From MGBC163016 sp964631345 (GTDB lineage: Bacteria; Actinomycetota; Coriobacteriia; Coriobacteriales; Eggerthellaceae), in NCBI GenBank assembly GCA_964631345.1, contig CAZVWE010000008.1, forward strand, positions 7,007 through 71,006: a DNA stretch of 64,000 nucleotides, given 5' to 3'. The notes under the pieces were generated by a model. It did no database searches. It was not told where the DNA came from and saw only the letters and a program-made list of their open reading frames with translations. The position numbers were made by a program, and so were the translations under genes. Of this stretch, positions 34,873 to 44,652 are shown one piece after another. Within the stretch, counting starts at the first letter, position 1. Every line of letters begins with the position of its first letter.

Positions 34873-36950
34873 TGGAAAAGAAAACGCTCGCATTTGAGAT
34901 AGGTTGCGAAGAGATACCAGCGTTTGATCTAAAGTCAGCAACTGATCAGTTAAAGAAATGCATGCAAGATGCTCTTGTAGATATAAGGCTTGAGCATGGC
35001 GATGTAGAAGTTTACTCAACGCCTAGAAGGCTTATTGCTGTTGTTCAAGATGTTGCAACATCAACAGAGGCCGTAAATGAAAGAATCAAAGGACCTAGTA
35101 AGAAAATAGCTTTTGATGCGGATGGAAACCCAACAAAAGCAGCATCTGGTTTTGCTCGAGGCAAAGGTGTTGCAGTTGAGGATTTAGAGGTTGCATTTGA
35201 TGGAGACGAAGAGTATGTATTTGCCCTAAAATCGCTTCCGTCATTGGAGTCGAAAGAACTATTACCTCAGGTTCTAAAAGGGATAATAGAGTCTTTGTCT
35301 TGGCCAAAATCAATGCGATGGTCTACACATAAGGAGCTTTTTTCACGTCCGATTCGTTGGATTTGTGCAATGCATGGAAACGATGTGATACCGCTTGAGT
35401 TTGCAGGGATTAACTCATCCAACAAAACATATGGTCATAGATTTTTGGCAAAAGGACCTTTCGAGGTTTCATCTGCAGATAAGCTCTTAGATGTTGTAGA
35501 GGCTTCATATGTTGTTGCAACGCAAGAGGGTCGAAAAGACATCATTAAAAAGGGAATTGATGAAATAGTTTCAGAATGCGGGCAAGACTATGTTGCAGAA
35601 ATTCCTGAGAAAACCCTTACGGAAGTTATCAATCTCACCGAATATCCAACTCCTCTAAAAGGTGTTTTTGACAAAGAATTTTTGAAAGTACCTGAAGAGA
35701 TAATCGTGGATGCGATGCTTATGCATCAAAGATATTTCCCAATATATAAAGATGGTTTACTTACAAATAACTTCATTATTGTTTCAAATGGAGATCCTGC
35801 ATTTGCAGATGAAATCACCAAAGGTAACGAACGTGTTGTTGCTGCAAGGCTCTATGACGCTAAATTCTTTTATGAAGAGGACTTAAAGACACCGCTGGAT
35901 GAATACGTTGATCGTTTGGATGAAGTTGTGTTTCAAGAAAAACTTGGAACCATGAAATCTAAAACATCTAGAATTTGTAGGCTTTCTGAGCGAATTTGCT
36001 TGGATGCATCAATTACGGATGAAGAAAAAGGCTATGTTGCTCGTGCAGCATATCTTGCAAAGGCTGATCTTGTAACTAATGCGGTTATAGAATTTACAAG
36101 CGTACAAGGCATAATGGGGTCTTACTATGCTGATGCACAAGGCGAATCGAAGAGGGTTTCACGAGCAATAGCAGATCATTATCGTCCAAGATTTTCTGGG
36201 GATGAACCAGCAGATGATGTAGTTGGAAAAATAGTTGCGCTGTCAGATAAGCTCGATACGATTTGCGGGTTGTTTGCTATTGGACAAGGGCCTACCGGAA
36301 GTTCTGATCCATTTGCTTTAAGACGCGCGGCTATCGGAATAATCTCTATTCTTAAATCTGGCCTTGATGTGTCTTTAGAAGCTGCAATCAAAGATTCACT
36401 TCGAATTTATCTTGAGGATGGTATTCAGTTTAATGAAACAGAAGTTATGTCTGCGATACTTGATTTCTTTGTTACGCGCACAAAGGTAATGCTTCATGAA
36501 GACGGAATGCCTGTTGACACAATTGATGCAGTTTTGACTATTGGAGTAGTTGAGCCGCTTGACATAATCGCGAGGTGTACAGCACTTCAAAATGCCATGA
36601 CTAATTCTCCTGATGATTTTAATGATTTGGCCATTGCTTACTCAAGGGCGAATAATCTACGAGACAAAAATCTGGGTACCGATGTCGATGCAGCTTTGTT
36701 TACAAATGCAGAAAAAGAACTTTCCTACGCAATTGAAACTGCTGAAACAAAGATAAATCAGGCTCTTGAAGTGGCAGATTATGATCGGGCGCTTTTAGGA
36801 CTTGCAGGTCTTAGGACTCCGATAGATAACTTCTTTGAAGCTGTCATGGTTATGGATGACGATAAAGATATTCGAGAGAATCGTTTAAAGCTTCTTAACA
36901 GATTTATAGAATCATTTGCGCGAGTTGCTGATTTTGGATATCTCGCTTAA
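34869..36950 (+). CDS. glyS: Glycyl-tRNA synthetase beta chain
   Basis: This tRNA-binding and editing-like subunit has 693 residues, the normal length. It starts 'FEIGCEEIPAFDL' and contains 'VYSTPRRLIAVV', 'STHKELFSRPIRWI', an HD-like region with 'AKADLVTNAVIEFTSVQG' and a C-terminal anticodon-binding helical domain. Two consecutive ATGs (34869, 34872) could start it; the first overlaps the glyQ stop. ppsR follows after 9 bases. Confidence 0.97.
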   Translation: MMEKKTLAFEIGCEEIPAFDLKSATDQLKKCMQDALVDIRLEHGDVEVYSTPRRLIAVVQDVATSTEAVNERIKGPSKKIAFDADGNPTKAASGFARGKGVAVEDLEVAFDGDEEYVFALKSLPSLESKELLPQVLKGIIESLSWPKSMRWSTHKELFSRPIRWICAMHGNDVIPLEFAGINSSNKTYGHRFLAKGPFEVSSADKLLDVVEASYVVATQEGRKDIIKKGIDEIVSECGQDYVAEIPEKTLTEVINLTEYPTPLKGVFDKEFLKVPEEIIVDAMLMHQRYFPIYKDGLLTNNFIIVSNGDPAFADEITKGNERVVAARLYDAKFFYEEDLKTPLDEYVDRLDEVVFQEKLGTMKSKTSRICRLSERICLDASITDEEKGYVARAAYLAKADLVTNAVIEFTSVQGIMGSYYADAQGESKRVSRAIADHYRPRFSGDEPADDVVGKIVALSDKLDTICGLFAIGQGPTGSSDPFALRRAAIGIISILKSGLDVSLEAAIKDSLRIYLEDGIQFNETEVMSAILDFFVTRTKVMLHEDGMPVDTIDAVLTIGVVEPLDIIARCTALQNAMTNSPDDFNDLAIAYSRANNLRDKNLGTDVDAALFTNAEKELSYAIETAETKINQALEVADYDRALLGLAGLRTPIDNFFEAVMVMDDDKDIRENRLKLLNRFIESFARVADFGYLA

Positions 36951-36959
36951 AGGCAATAA

Positions 36960-37844
36960 ATGATACAGGAGCACCCGTCATCAAAAATTCCAACAATCCA
37001 TGTGGTGTCGGATTCCATAGGAGAAACTGCGACTGCAGTTGCACGTGCGGCGGCTGCTCAGTTTGGAATAAATGAGCCCAAAATTGAGGTTTTTGGGAAA
37101 GTAAAGAACTTTGAGCAGGTTCGTGACTACCTTGATGAGCATGCTCGATACCATGTACAACAACTTGGTGATGATAGACTCGTCGTATTTTATACGCTTG
37201 TAAATGGGCCTCTACGTGATGCCGTGTCAGCATATATAGAAGATCATGAAAATATCTACGGAGTTGATCTTTTAACAAGTGCAATCGATGCGATTTCTGA
37301 GATATCTGGTATTAAGCCTATGGGGGCTGCCGGAATCATGAGAGCTACTGACATAGGTTACTTCAGGCGTGTTGAAGCTTTGGAATTCATGATTGAACAT
37401 GATGATGGCAGAAACCCGCAAGATTTAACAAAGGCCGATATTGTAATTATGGGAGTATCGCGAACATCAAAGACGCCTCTTTGCGTTTATCTTGCACAAC
37501 AGGGATATCATGTGGCAAACGTTCCGCTCGATCAACATACAGATCCACCTCATGAATTGTTCGAGGTCGATAAATCACGTTTGTTTGGATTGATGTCTAC
37601 CCCTGATGTGTTGTCTGATATTAGGAGCAGAAGAATTGGAAAGGCAAGTACCGTTGCTGGTAGCTATGCTGATCCAGAGTGTGTATATGATGACCTAGAG
37701 CAAGCTCGTGCTCTCATGAGGCGACTGGGTTGTTATGTGATCAGAACTGACAAAAAGGCCGTTGAGGAAATTGCTCAAGAGCTTCTTCGCTATTATCTTA
37801 GAAGTCATCCTTCGGTATCAGATGTTACGATTTGGGAGAGCTGA
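36960..37844 (+). CDS. ppsR: Pyruvate phosphate dikinase regulatory protein
   Basis: This DUF299-family bifunctional kinase/pyrophosphorylase phosphorylates a threonine beside the catalytic histidine of PPDK to switch it off, using ADP, and reverses this with phosphate. It has 294 residues. The N-terminus 'IHVVSDSIGETATAVARA' is typical and the P-loop is 'MGVSRTSKTPLCVYLAQQG' (residues ~160-178). Its likely target, ppdK, is 1.8 kb downstream, with one membrane-protein gene between. The stop overlaps the next start (TGATG). Confidence 0.93.
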   Translation: MIQEHPSSKIPTIHVVSDSIGETATAVARAAAAQFGINEPKIEVFGKVKNFEQVRDYLDEHARYHVQQLGDDRLVVFYTLVNGPLRDAVSAYIEDHENIYGVDLLTSAIDAISEISGIKPMGAAGIMRATDIGYFRRVEALEFMIEHDDGRNPQDLTKADIVIMGVSRTSKTPLCVYLAQQGYHVANVPLDQHTDPPHELFEVDKSRLFGLMSTPDVLSDIRSRRIGKASTVAGSYADPECVYDDLEQARALMRRLGCYVIRTDKKAVEEIAQELLRYYLRSHPSVSDVTIWES

Positions 37845-39427
37845 TGACAACACAGCATGCTCTTAGATATGGCATGAAAGAATGCGCAGCAATCCGCGAA
37901 AAGCCAATCGCTAAGAGAACGTCCATTTTACTTACGGGCATTCTTGTTGCTGCTTTTATTCTTATAGGGGCATTCGAGGTGTTTCCAAATGCCTACGATA
38001 ATGACGCTTGGTTTATATTGGCTAATGGCGAATATGTTTTAGAGAATGGATTTCCGCATGAAAACCCATGGTCGATTCATCCTGACATGGGCTTTGTTAT
38101 GCAACAGCCTATTCCAAGTATTGTCAATTATCTGATCTACTCTGTATCTGGATTTGTGGGAATTGGTGCGTGGGTAACTTTTCTATATGTGCTTTTGGTA
38201 TGTTCAATGTTTTTTGTAGGCAGGTATTTGCGTCAGAATAAATTTGGTTATGAAATACTGCTTTTCTGGATATTGATTGCTATTGTTCCATTGGTTTCAT
38301 ATGCATCTGTTCGTCCGCATCTCTACTCCATGCTTTCATTTACCTGGGTTTTATACTTTTGCGAACGCTACAAAAGGACTGATTCAATACGCTGGCTTAT
38401 ACCGTTGCCATTGATTTGTATGGCAAGTGTTAATTGCCAGGCCGCTTTAGCTCCTTTTAATATTGCAATCATTGTTTTATATGCTTTGCCTGGCCTTCCT
38501 TCAAAGGCAAGAGAGTTCTTTAAGCAAAGAGATGTTTGTTTGTGTGAAAACCCATATAAGCGAGTTCCAATAATTATTTGTGCCTTGATTTCTTGCGTAT
38601 TTATGTGCATCAATCCATATGGCATTGAGGGCGCAACTTATATTTTCCACTCATTTTCAGCAGCTAATGCTCAAAACTACATCAGTGAGATGAATCCTAT
38701 GAGTACAGCTCAAGGGTTAACTACATACACAACGCTAATAGCTATTGGATGCGCATTGATTGCAATGGGTAGAAAAGGCCTTAAAAACATTAATATCCAG
38801 ATGTGTGTGTTGGTATTTGTCACTACAGTAATGGCATTTCTCTATATCAGAAACAAATGGATAGCGGCACTTTTCTGCTGTCTTTATTTGGCGTGGGCCA
38901 CATCGTCTTTTGGCTTTAAGCGGCGTATACCCATAAAGATTGCATATGGCATTGCCTGTGTTGCAATCATTGGGTCTTTAGTTGCTGGCGTCTTTGGCGT
39001 TGTGGATGGAGTTAAGACTCTTTCGGCATATCCAAAAAATACTGACAGAACCCCAGTGGCTACTATGGATTATCTAGACAAAAAAGGCGCTAACAGAGAA
39101 ACCACAAGAGTGTTTACATTCTTTAATGCTGGCGGATACATTGAATATAGAGGGTATAAAGTCAACATGGATCCACGCCCAGAGCTATGGTCTCCATCGA
39201 TTTCAGGTCAAGATGAGGATTACTATTCCGAGTATTTGCGTATGGCAAAAGGGGACGACTATATAGATGATTATCTTGATAAATATGATTTTGATATAGT
39301 CATATCTCCAAAGAAAGATTCGGTAATAGGCTATCTTCAATCGAATGATGACTATGTTGAGATACCTGGTGGGGATGATTACAGAGCATTTGCAAAGCGA
39401 TCATTTGCAATGGAAAAGGTTGACTAA
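37844..39427 (+). CDS. GT-C-fold-like membrane protein of unknown function
   Basis: This 527-residue protein has about ten membrane helices between residues ~25 and ~385 and a soluble domain of ~130 residues at the end. The first outer loop contains 'YDNDAWFILANGEYVLENG', similar in layout to the D-x-W loop of GT-C membrane glycosyltransferases. The C-terminal domain begins 'FFNAGGYIEYRGYKVNMDPRPE', a pattern I associate with bacterial GT-C-like hypothetical proteins. The ATG at 37844 overlaps the ppsR stop and has GGGAG before it; a TTG at 37832 is less likely. Transfer of a sugar from a lipid carrier is a guess from the fold. It is coupled to ppsR, which is odd. Confidence 0.55.
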   Translation: MTTQHALRYGMKECAAIREKPIAKRTSILLTGILVAAFILIGAFEVFPNAYDNDAWFILANGEYVLENGFPHENPWSIHPDMGFVMQQPIPSIVNYLIYSVSGFVGIGAWVTFLYVLLVCSMFFVGRYLRQNKFGYEILLFWILIAIVPLVSYASVRPHLYSMLSFTWVLYFCERYKRTDSIRWLIPLPLICMASVNCQAALAPFNIAIIVLYALPGLPSKAREFFKQRDVCLCENPYKRVPIIICALISCVFMCINPYGIEGATYIFHSFSAANAQNYISEMNPMSTAQGLTTYTTLIAIGCALIAMGRKGLKNINIQMCVLVFVTTVMAFLYIRNKWIAALFCCLYLAWATSSFGFKRRIPIKIAYGIACVAIIGSLVAGVFGVVDGVKTLSAYPKNTDRTPVATMDYLDKKGANRETTRVFTFFNAGGYIEYRGYKVNMDPRPELWSPSISGQDEDYYSEYLRMAKGDDYIDDYLDKYDFDIVISPKKDSVIGYLQSNDDYVEIPGGDDYRAFAKRSFAMEKVD

Positions 39428-39609
39428 ATCTAGGCATTCAATATAGGCCATTCAAGAAATATTCGGATCGATTTCAGTTTCCAACAGGATTCCATTGTTA
39501 TCATCTATTTGCCTTTTGGATGAGGCTAGGATCGCATCTGTTTATGTGATTTCCGATTGAGTTTGTCGGTAGATAAATGTCTATCGACGTGCACTTTAAG
39601 GAGAGCGTA

Positions 39610-42330
39610 GTGTCAGATCAAGTCAAGCGAGTTTACGCATTTGGAAAAGATGCGCAGGGCAACAACGTCACTGAAGGCAATACTGACATGAAGGCTGAGC
39701 TTGGCGGTAAAGGCGCAAACCTGGCCGAAATGGCAAACATCGGACTTCCAGTGCCTCCAGGTTTTACGATTACTTGTCAGACCTGCATGGAATATGCAAA
39801 TGCTGGAAATATTTGGCCTGAAGGAGCGCTAGACACAATCGCTGAGTATCGTGAAGACCTGGAAAATCGTATGGGCAAAAAGATAGGCGACTCAAACGAT
39901 CCGTTACTCGTATCGGTTCGTTCAGGAGCTCCAATGTCTATGCCGGGCATGATGGATACAGTGCTCAATCTTGGATTAAACGATAAGTCAATATATGGTT
40001 TGATTGCTCAAACAGATAACCCAAGATTTGCATGGGATTCATACAGAAGATTTATTCAAATGTTCTCAAATGTTGTAATGGGACTTGATGGCGATCTTTT
40101 CGAAAACGCAATTACCGCTATGAAAAATGATCGCGGTGTTTCATCGGATACAGAATTAACAGCTGAGGATTTGCAAGAACTAGTTGATGTCTTTAAGCAG
40201 ATTTTCTCAGATAACGTTTCTGTTTCCGAATATCCATCTCTTGCGATAGATGGAAAAGCTGTATTTCCACAGGATCCTATGGTGCAGCTACAGCTTGCTA
40301 TAGAGGCAGTATTTGGTTCATGGAATAACCCTCGTGCTGTCCTTTATAGGCAGAAGAACAAAATTGCTGATGACTTGGGCACAGCAGTAAATGTGCAATC
40401 GATGGTATTCGGCAACAAAGGAAATACATCGGCTACAGGTGTTGCCTTTACACGTAATCCCGCTAATGGCGAAAAAGAGTTTTATGGTGACTATTTAGTT
40501 AACGCACAAGGCGAAGATGTTGTTGCGGGTATTCGAAATACCAGTCCGATTGCCGATCTCAAAAAGGTTGAAGGTCTTGAAGAAGCTGGTGAGCAGTTAG
40601 AGGAGATCTTCTCAATTCTGGAAAATCATTTCCATGATATGTGTGATATTGAGTTTACGATTGAGCAAGGCAAACTCTGGATGCTTCAAACCCGCGCTGG
40701 AAAGCGTACGGCTGCTGCAGCATTGCATATAGCAATTGCAATGGTAGAAGAGGGTCTTATTGATAAGCGCGAAGCTGTAATGAGGGTTGAGCCTGAACAG
40801 CTAGATCAGCTTTTACATCCACAGTTTGATAAAGACGCAAAGTATGACGTAATTGCTAAGGGTCTAAATGCAAGCCCTGGTGCTGCGGTTGGTGAGGCTG
40901 TATTTTCAGCGCTTGATGCTGTTGCTGCAGCAGAGGCTGGTAAGAAATGTGTTTTGGTTAGATGGGAGACAAATCCAGACGATCTAGCTGGAATGATCGC
41001 AGCTGAGGGCATTCTTACTTCTCATGGTGGAAAGACATCTCATGCTGCAGTTATTGCTCGTGGAATGGGTGCTCCTTGTGTTTGCGGTGTTGAGGCGCTC
41101 AAGATTGACGCTGAGAAGAAAGAAGCGACTGTCAGCGGTACAGACATCGTTATTAAAGAAGGCGATATGATCTCCATCGATGGCACAACTGGTATTGTTG
41201 TGCTTGGTGCGGTTGATCTTGTAATGCCAGAAATTACAGGAGACCTTGACACAATCCTTGAGTGGGCTGATGAGTTTAGAAATCTTGGTGTCCGCGCCAA
41301 TGCAGATAATCCAGAGGATGCGCAACTATCACGTGATTTTGGTGCACAGGGTATTGGACTTTGCCGTACAGAGCATATGTTCTTAGGTGACAGAAAGCAG
41401 ATCATTCAATCGTTTATCCTAAATGACGACGAGCTTAATCGCGAAAAGGCTGTGGCTGATCTTTATGAAGCCCAATCAGGGGATTTCTACGATATGTTTA
41501 AAGCCATGGATGGATTGCCTGTAATTGTGCGTTTACTTGATCCGCCACTTCATGAGTTCTTAGATAGCCCAAGAGCGCTTGAGGTAGAGATTGCTAATCT
41601 TGAAAACTCCGGTGCTAGTGAATCAGAAATTGCTGAGAAGCGTCGTGTGCTAGAAAAAATTGATTCTTTTGCAGAGCAAAATCCAATGCTTGGCATGCGT
41701 GGTGTAAGGCTTGGAATTGTGTACCCGATTCTTCCTCAGATGCAGGTAAGAGCTATTGCTACAGCTTGCGCTCATCTGAAGAAAAAGGGATTAGATCCAA
41801 GGCCTGAGATCATGATTCCTTTGATTTCAACGGTGAATGAGCTTGCACTTTTGCGCGATGTTGCACAAAAAGTCATTGATGAAGTTGCAGTAGATGAAGG
41901 TGTTGAACTAGAAATCCCGATCGGAACGATGATCGAGCTTCCTCGCGCTGCTCTTACCGCAGATGAAATTGCAACGAAGGCAGACTTCTTCTCATTTGGA
42001 ACCAATGACCTCACACAGACAACTTTTGGTTTCAGCCGTGATGATGTTGAAGGTGAATTTGTTCCGCTATACCTTGAGCAGAGACTTCTTCCTCATAATC
42101 CTTTTGCAACAATTGATGAAAACGGTGTTGCTAAGCTTGTAAAGATGGGCGTTGAATTCGGACATATTGGCAATCCGGATATAGTTTGTGGAGTATGTGG
42201 TGAGCACGGTGGAGATCCAGAGTCAATTCAAATCTTTAACAAGATTGGTCTTGACTATGTATCCTGCTCTCCTTACAGGGTGCCAGTTGCACGTCTTGCA
42301 GCTGCTCAGGCAGCCATTAGGCAAGCATAG
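39610..42330 (+). CDS. ppdK: Pyruvate, phosphate dikinase
   Basis: This enzyme interconverts pyruvate, ATP and Pi with PEP, AMP and PPi. It has about 906 residues in three domains. The ATP-grasp domain has 'ELGGKGANLAEMANIGLPVPPGF' (first part diagnostic). The swivelling phosphohistidine domain has 'TSHGGKTSHAAVIARGMG', with the catalytic histidine near residue 478 and the preceding threonine the target of PpsR. The PEP/pyruvate barrel has 'FGTNDLTQTTFGFSRDD' and the catalytic cysteine in 'GVCGEHGGDP' near 863. GTG 39610 is preferred, behind AAGGAGA (39598-39604). The ATG at 39577 in the same frame lacks a good site and would place that Shine-Dalgarno inside the gene. mtnA follows. Confidence 0.96.
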   Translation: MSDQVKRVYAFGKDAQGNNVTEGNTDMKAELGGKGANLAEMANIGLPVPPGFTITCQTCMEYANAGNIWPEGALDTIAEYREDLENRMGKKIGDSNDPLLVSVRSGAPMSMPGMMDTVLNLGLNDKSIYGLIAQTDNPRFAWDSYRRFIQMFSNVVMGLDGDLFENAITAMKNDRGVSSDTELTAEDLQELVDVFKQIFSDNVSVSEYPSLAIDGKAVFPQDPMVQLQLAIEAVFGSWNNPRAVLYRQKNKIADDLGTAVNVQSMVFGNKGNTSATGVAFTRNPANGEKEFYGDYLVNAQGEDVVAGIRNTSPIADLKKVEGLEEAGEQLEEIFSILENHFHDMCDIEFTIEQGKLWMLQTRAGKRTAAAALHIAIAMVEEGLIDKREAVMRVEPEQLDQLLHPQFDKDAKYDVIAKGLNASPGAAVGEAVFSALDAVAAAEAGKKCVLVRWETNPDDLAGMIAAEGILTSHGGKTSHAAVIARGMGAPCVCGVEALKIDAEKKEATVSGTDIVIKEGDMISIDGTTGIVVLGAVDLVMPEITGDLDTILEWADEFRNLGVRANADNPEDAQLSRDFGAQGIGLCRTEHMFLGDRKQIIQSFILNDDELNREKAVADLYEAQSGDFYDMFKAMDGLPVIVRLLDPPLHEFLDSPRALEVEIANLENSGASESEIAEKRRVLEKIDSFAEQNPMLGMRGVRLGIVYPILPQMQVRAIATACAHLKKKGLDPRPEIMIPLISTVNELALLRDVAQKVIDEVAVDEGVELEIPIGTMIELPRAALTADEIATKADFFSFGTNDLTQTTFGFSRDDVEGEFVPLYLEQRLLPHNPFATIDENGVAKLVKMGVEFGHIGNPDIVCGVCGEHGGDPESIQIFNKIGLDYVSCSPYRVPVARLAAAQAAIRQA

Positions 42331-42347
42331 TCTGGACTTAAGAGCGT

Positions 42348-43484
42348 ATGGAGGCATTTTTAAGCAAATTGCACGCAAGGCTTCCTCGAACAATTTGCTT
42401 GGAACGTGCCGGGGCAGATGCTGAGGTACCTGTTGGATTTCCAATAATTAAGGTGCTAGATCAGCGAAAACTTCCTGATCTTGAGGAGTATTTATACATA
42501 TCTGAATGGAAGAAAGCAGTAGATGCGATAAAGGAGCTCGCCGTAAGGGGAGCTCCTGCTATTGGGATCATGGGAGCATGTGCTGTCGCGTTGAAAGCAT
42601 TTGATCTTGCCTTTGAGGCCGAATGTGAAGCTGGTCAAGAAGATGGGCTTGACACAGATGAAATGTGCCTTATACGAGATAGATATCTTGTATCACTTGC
42701 TGATGCTTCCGAGTGCATAGGTAATGCAAGGCCTACGGCTGTAAATTTGATGTGGGCAGTAAATAATTGTATGTCAATTGTTGTTGAGGAACTTGATTCA
42801 GGCTCAACATTTTTAGATATAGCTGAGACGCTTTATGAATATGCAGAAAATTTGATAGCTCAAGATGAAGAAGCAAATCTTCAAATTGGAAGCTATGGGG
42901 CGTCGCTTTTGCCAGATAAATGTTCAGTTTTAACTCATTGTAATGCCGGAAGTCTTGCCACTGCATTCTATGGAACGGCTTTAGGGGTTATTTATTCAGC
43001 TTATGCCGACGGTAAGATAAAACGAGTTTATGCAGACGAAACTATGCCTGTACGACAAGGGGCACGCCTTACTGTTTGGGAATTATCAAAAGCGGGTGTA
43101 CCGACTACTTTGATTTGCGATGACATGGCCGCATATGTAATGTCAAATGGATTGGTTGATGCCGTTATAGTTGGCGCTGATCGTATTTGTGCAAATGGTG
43201 ATGTAGTCAATAAGATCGGCACATTTGGTTTAGCGGTTTTGGCTCGTGAGTTTAATATTCCATTTTATGTTGCTGCACCAACGTCCACAATTGATCCATC
43301 GCTTTCATGTGGCCAAATGGTTCAAATAGAAGAGCGCAGTCACAAAGAAGTGCTAAAAACCCCAATCAACGGGGTGGATGTAATAAATCCAGCTTTTGAT
43401 ATGACTCCTGCGTCATATGTTACGTGTATAGTGACTGAGAGCGGAATATTCAAGCCAACTAAAATATTGGAGGCGCTTAAATAA
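42348..43484 (+). CDS. mtnA: S-methyl-5-thioribose-1-phosphate isomerase (eIF-2B-like)
   Basis: This methionine-salvage aldose-ketose isomerase has 378 residues. Family motifs are 'VRGAPAIGIMGA' near residue 70, 'THCNAGSLATAFYGTALGV' with the catalytic cysteine near 205, 'DETMPVRQGARLTVWEL', and 'VGADRICANGDVVNKIGT' with the catalytic aspartate. No other salvage gene (mtnK, mtnB, mtnC, mtnD) is near. In such isolated cases the enzyme may serve a shunt that recycles 5'-deoxyadenosine or methylthioadenosine. The ATG at 42348 has no clear ribosome-binding site, so the exact start is uncertain. It sits 17 bases after ppdK. Confidence 0.9.
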   Translation: MEAFLSKLHARLPRTICLERAGADAEVPVGFPIIKVLDQRKLPDLEEYLYISEWKKAVDAIKELAVRGAPAIGIMGACAVALKAFDLAFEAECEAGQEDGLDTDEMCLIRDRYLVSLADASECIGNARPTAVNLMWAVNNCMSIVVEELDSGSTFLDIAETLYEYAENLIAQDEEANLQIGSYGASLLPDKCSVLTHCNAGSLATAFYGTALGVIYSAYADGKIKRVYADETMPVRQGARLTVWELSKAGVPTTLICDDMAAYVMSNGLVDAVIVGADRICANGDVVNKIGTFGLAVLAREFNIPFYVAAPTSTIDPSLSCGQMVQIEERSHKEVLKTPINGVDVINPAFDMTPASYVTCIVTESGIFKPTKILEALK

Positions 43485-43488
43485 GCGC

Positions 43489-44205
43489 ATGAAGTCACAA
43501 GTATTTTCTAAAGATCATATTAAAGAAGCATTTCAAACAGCGATTCCTATTATGCTTGGATATGTTGCTATTGGGATTCCTTGTGGAATACTCTGTGACT
43601 CAATTGGAATGAATGCATTCCAAGCATTTCTGCTTTCTGCGCTTTTTTACTCAGGCGCTGGTCAGTTTATGATTCCGAATATGTATTTAGCTGGGGCGAC
43701 ACCTGCGTCTATTATCGCTTCCGTTTCTCTTGTAAACACAAGACAGATGCTTTATTCAGCATCGTTTGCTCATGAATGTGAGAAGCGCAGCAAGCTGCTG
43801 TCCTTTTTATTTACAGCCACTGTTACTGATGAATCATATGGTGTTTCGATTGCGAAATACCGTGAGGGAGATTGGTCAATGGATCGTGCGTTATGCGTCA
43901 ATCTTTTTTCACAGTCTTCGTGGGCGATTTCTAATGTCATTGGTGTTTTAGTTGGAAATCTAATTGATATTCCTCTAGTGATTGCCTCATTTGCAATGAC
44001 TTCAATTTTTATATGTCTTTTATTTACACAAAAAGCGACCTATCAAAATGCGATTGCAGCTGTTTGTGCCGTACTTGGAGTAATTGTTTGCAAAAACGTT
44101 GGACTTGGTGGAGCTGCAATCATGATTGGCGCTTTGGTTGGCCTTGCACTTTCGTATGTAATTTCTTTGATAGCATCCCGTTTTATTAGGGGTGATGTTA
44201 GGTGA
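43489..44205 (+). CDS. azlC: Branched-chain amino acid exporter, large subunit AzlC
   Basis: This 238-residue membrane protein of the AzlC family exports branched-chain or related amino acids together with AzlD. Typical pieces are 'FQTAIPIMLGYVAIGIPCG' at the start, 'SALFYSGAGQFMI' and 'LVNTRQMLYSASF'. GGAGG lies about 15 bases before the ATG, inside the end of mtnA. It overlaps azlD by four bases. Confidence 0.92.
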   Translation: MKSQVFSKDHIKEAFQTAIPIMLGYVAIGIPCGILCDSIGMNAFQAFLLSALFYSGAGQFMIPNMYLAGATPASIIASVSLVNTRQMLYSASFAHECEKRSKLLSFLFTATVTDESYGVSIAKYREGDWSMDRALCVNLFSQSSWAISNVIGVLVGNLIDIPLVIASFAMTSIFICLLFTQKATYQNAIAAVCAVLGVIVCKNVGLGGAAIMIGALVGLALSYVISLIASRFIRGDVR

Positions 44206-44531
44206 GCTGGACGGAGTTTTTTGTAATTTTCATAGTCTGTGCGGTCACAATTCTCGCATGTCGAACTTTGCCTTTCTTTCTTTTAAAAGGAAGGGAGCTG
44301 CCCGACTCATTAAAACGGGCACTTTCTTTAATTCCGCCTGCTGCATTTGCGGCACTTGTTGCTAATGATCTTTATCAACCAGGAATGTTTGAATTGGGCT
44401 TTTGGCCGGCAGGCGCTATTCTTATAGCATCAGCGATTGTTGTGATTGTTGCTGTAGCTAGTAAATCCCTTCTTTGGAGCGCGATAGCGGGAGTTGCCTC
44501 TTACGGGATTCTGTTATATCTGATTGTGTGA
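44202..44531 (+). CDS. azlD: Branched-chain amino acid exporter, small subunit AzlD
   Basis: This 109-residue protein with three or four membrane helices is the partner of AzlC. 'ACRTLPFFLLKGRELPDSLKRALSLIPPAAFAALV' (the segment around LPDSLKRAL) is typical of the family. The GTG start overlaps the azlC stop. The helix pattern and adjacency make the call secure. Confidence 0.9.
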   Translation: MSWTEFFVIFIVCAVTILACRTLPFFLLKGRELPDSLKRALSLIPPAAFAALVANDLYQPGMFELGFWPAGAILIASAIVVIVAVASKSLLWSAIAGVASYGILLYLIV

Positions 44532-44536
44532 AGTAC

Positions 44537-44565
44537 TTGCATGCTAACTTCGTTAGCACTATACT
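44537..44565 (+). promoter_or_regulatory. Putative rplS promoter overlapping an inverted repeat
   Basis: TTGCAT (44537-44542) and TATACT (44560-44565) are 17 bases apart, 87 bases before rplS. The spacer holds a perfect inverted repeat, TGCTAAC-TTC-GTTAGCA (44542-44558). Confidence 0.55.
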
Positions 44566-44652
44566 AACAAATCGCGCCTTAAACAGGTTTTATTGCTATG
44601 AAGTCGTTAAGGGCAGCAAGAATTAAAGATTAAATCTCAGTAGGGGAATTAA

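Noticed and set aside
40806..41405. Long open frames on the minus strand inside ppdK
   Set aside because: They mirror a highly conserved coding region and give proteins with no family resemblance and no ribosome-binding sites.
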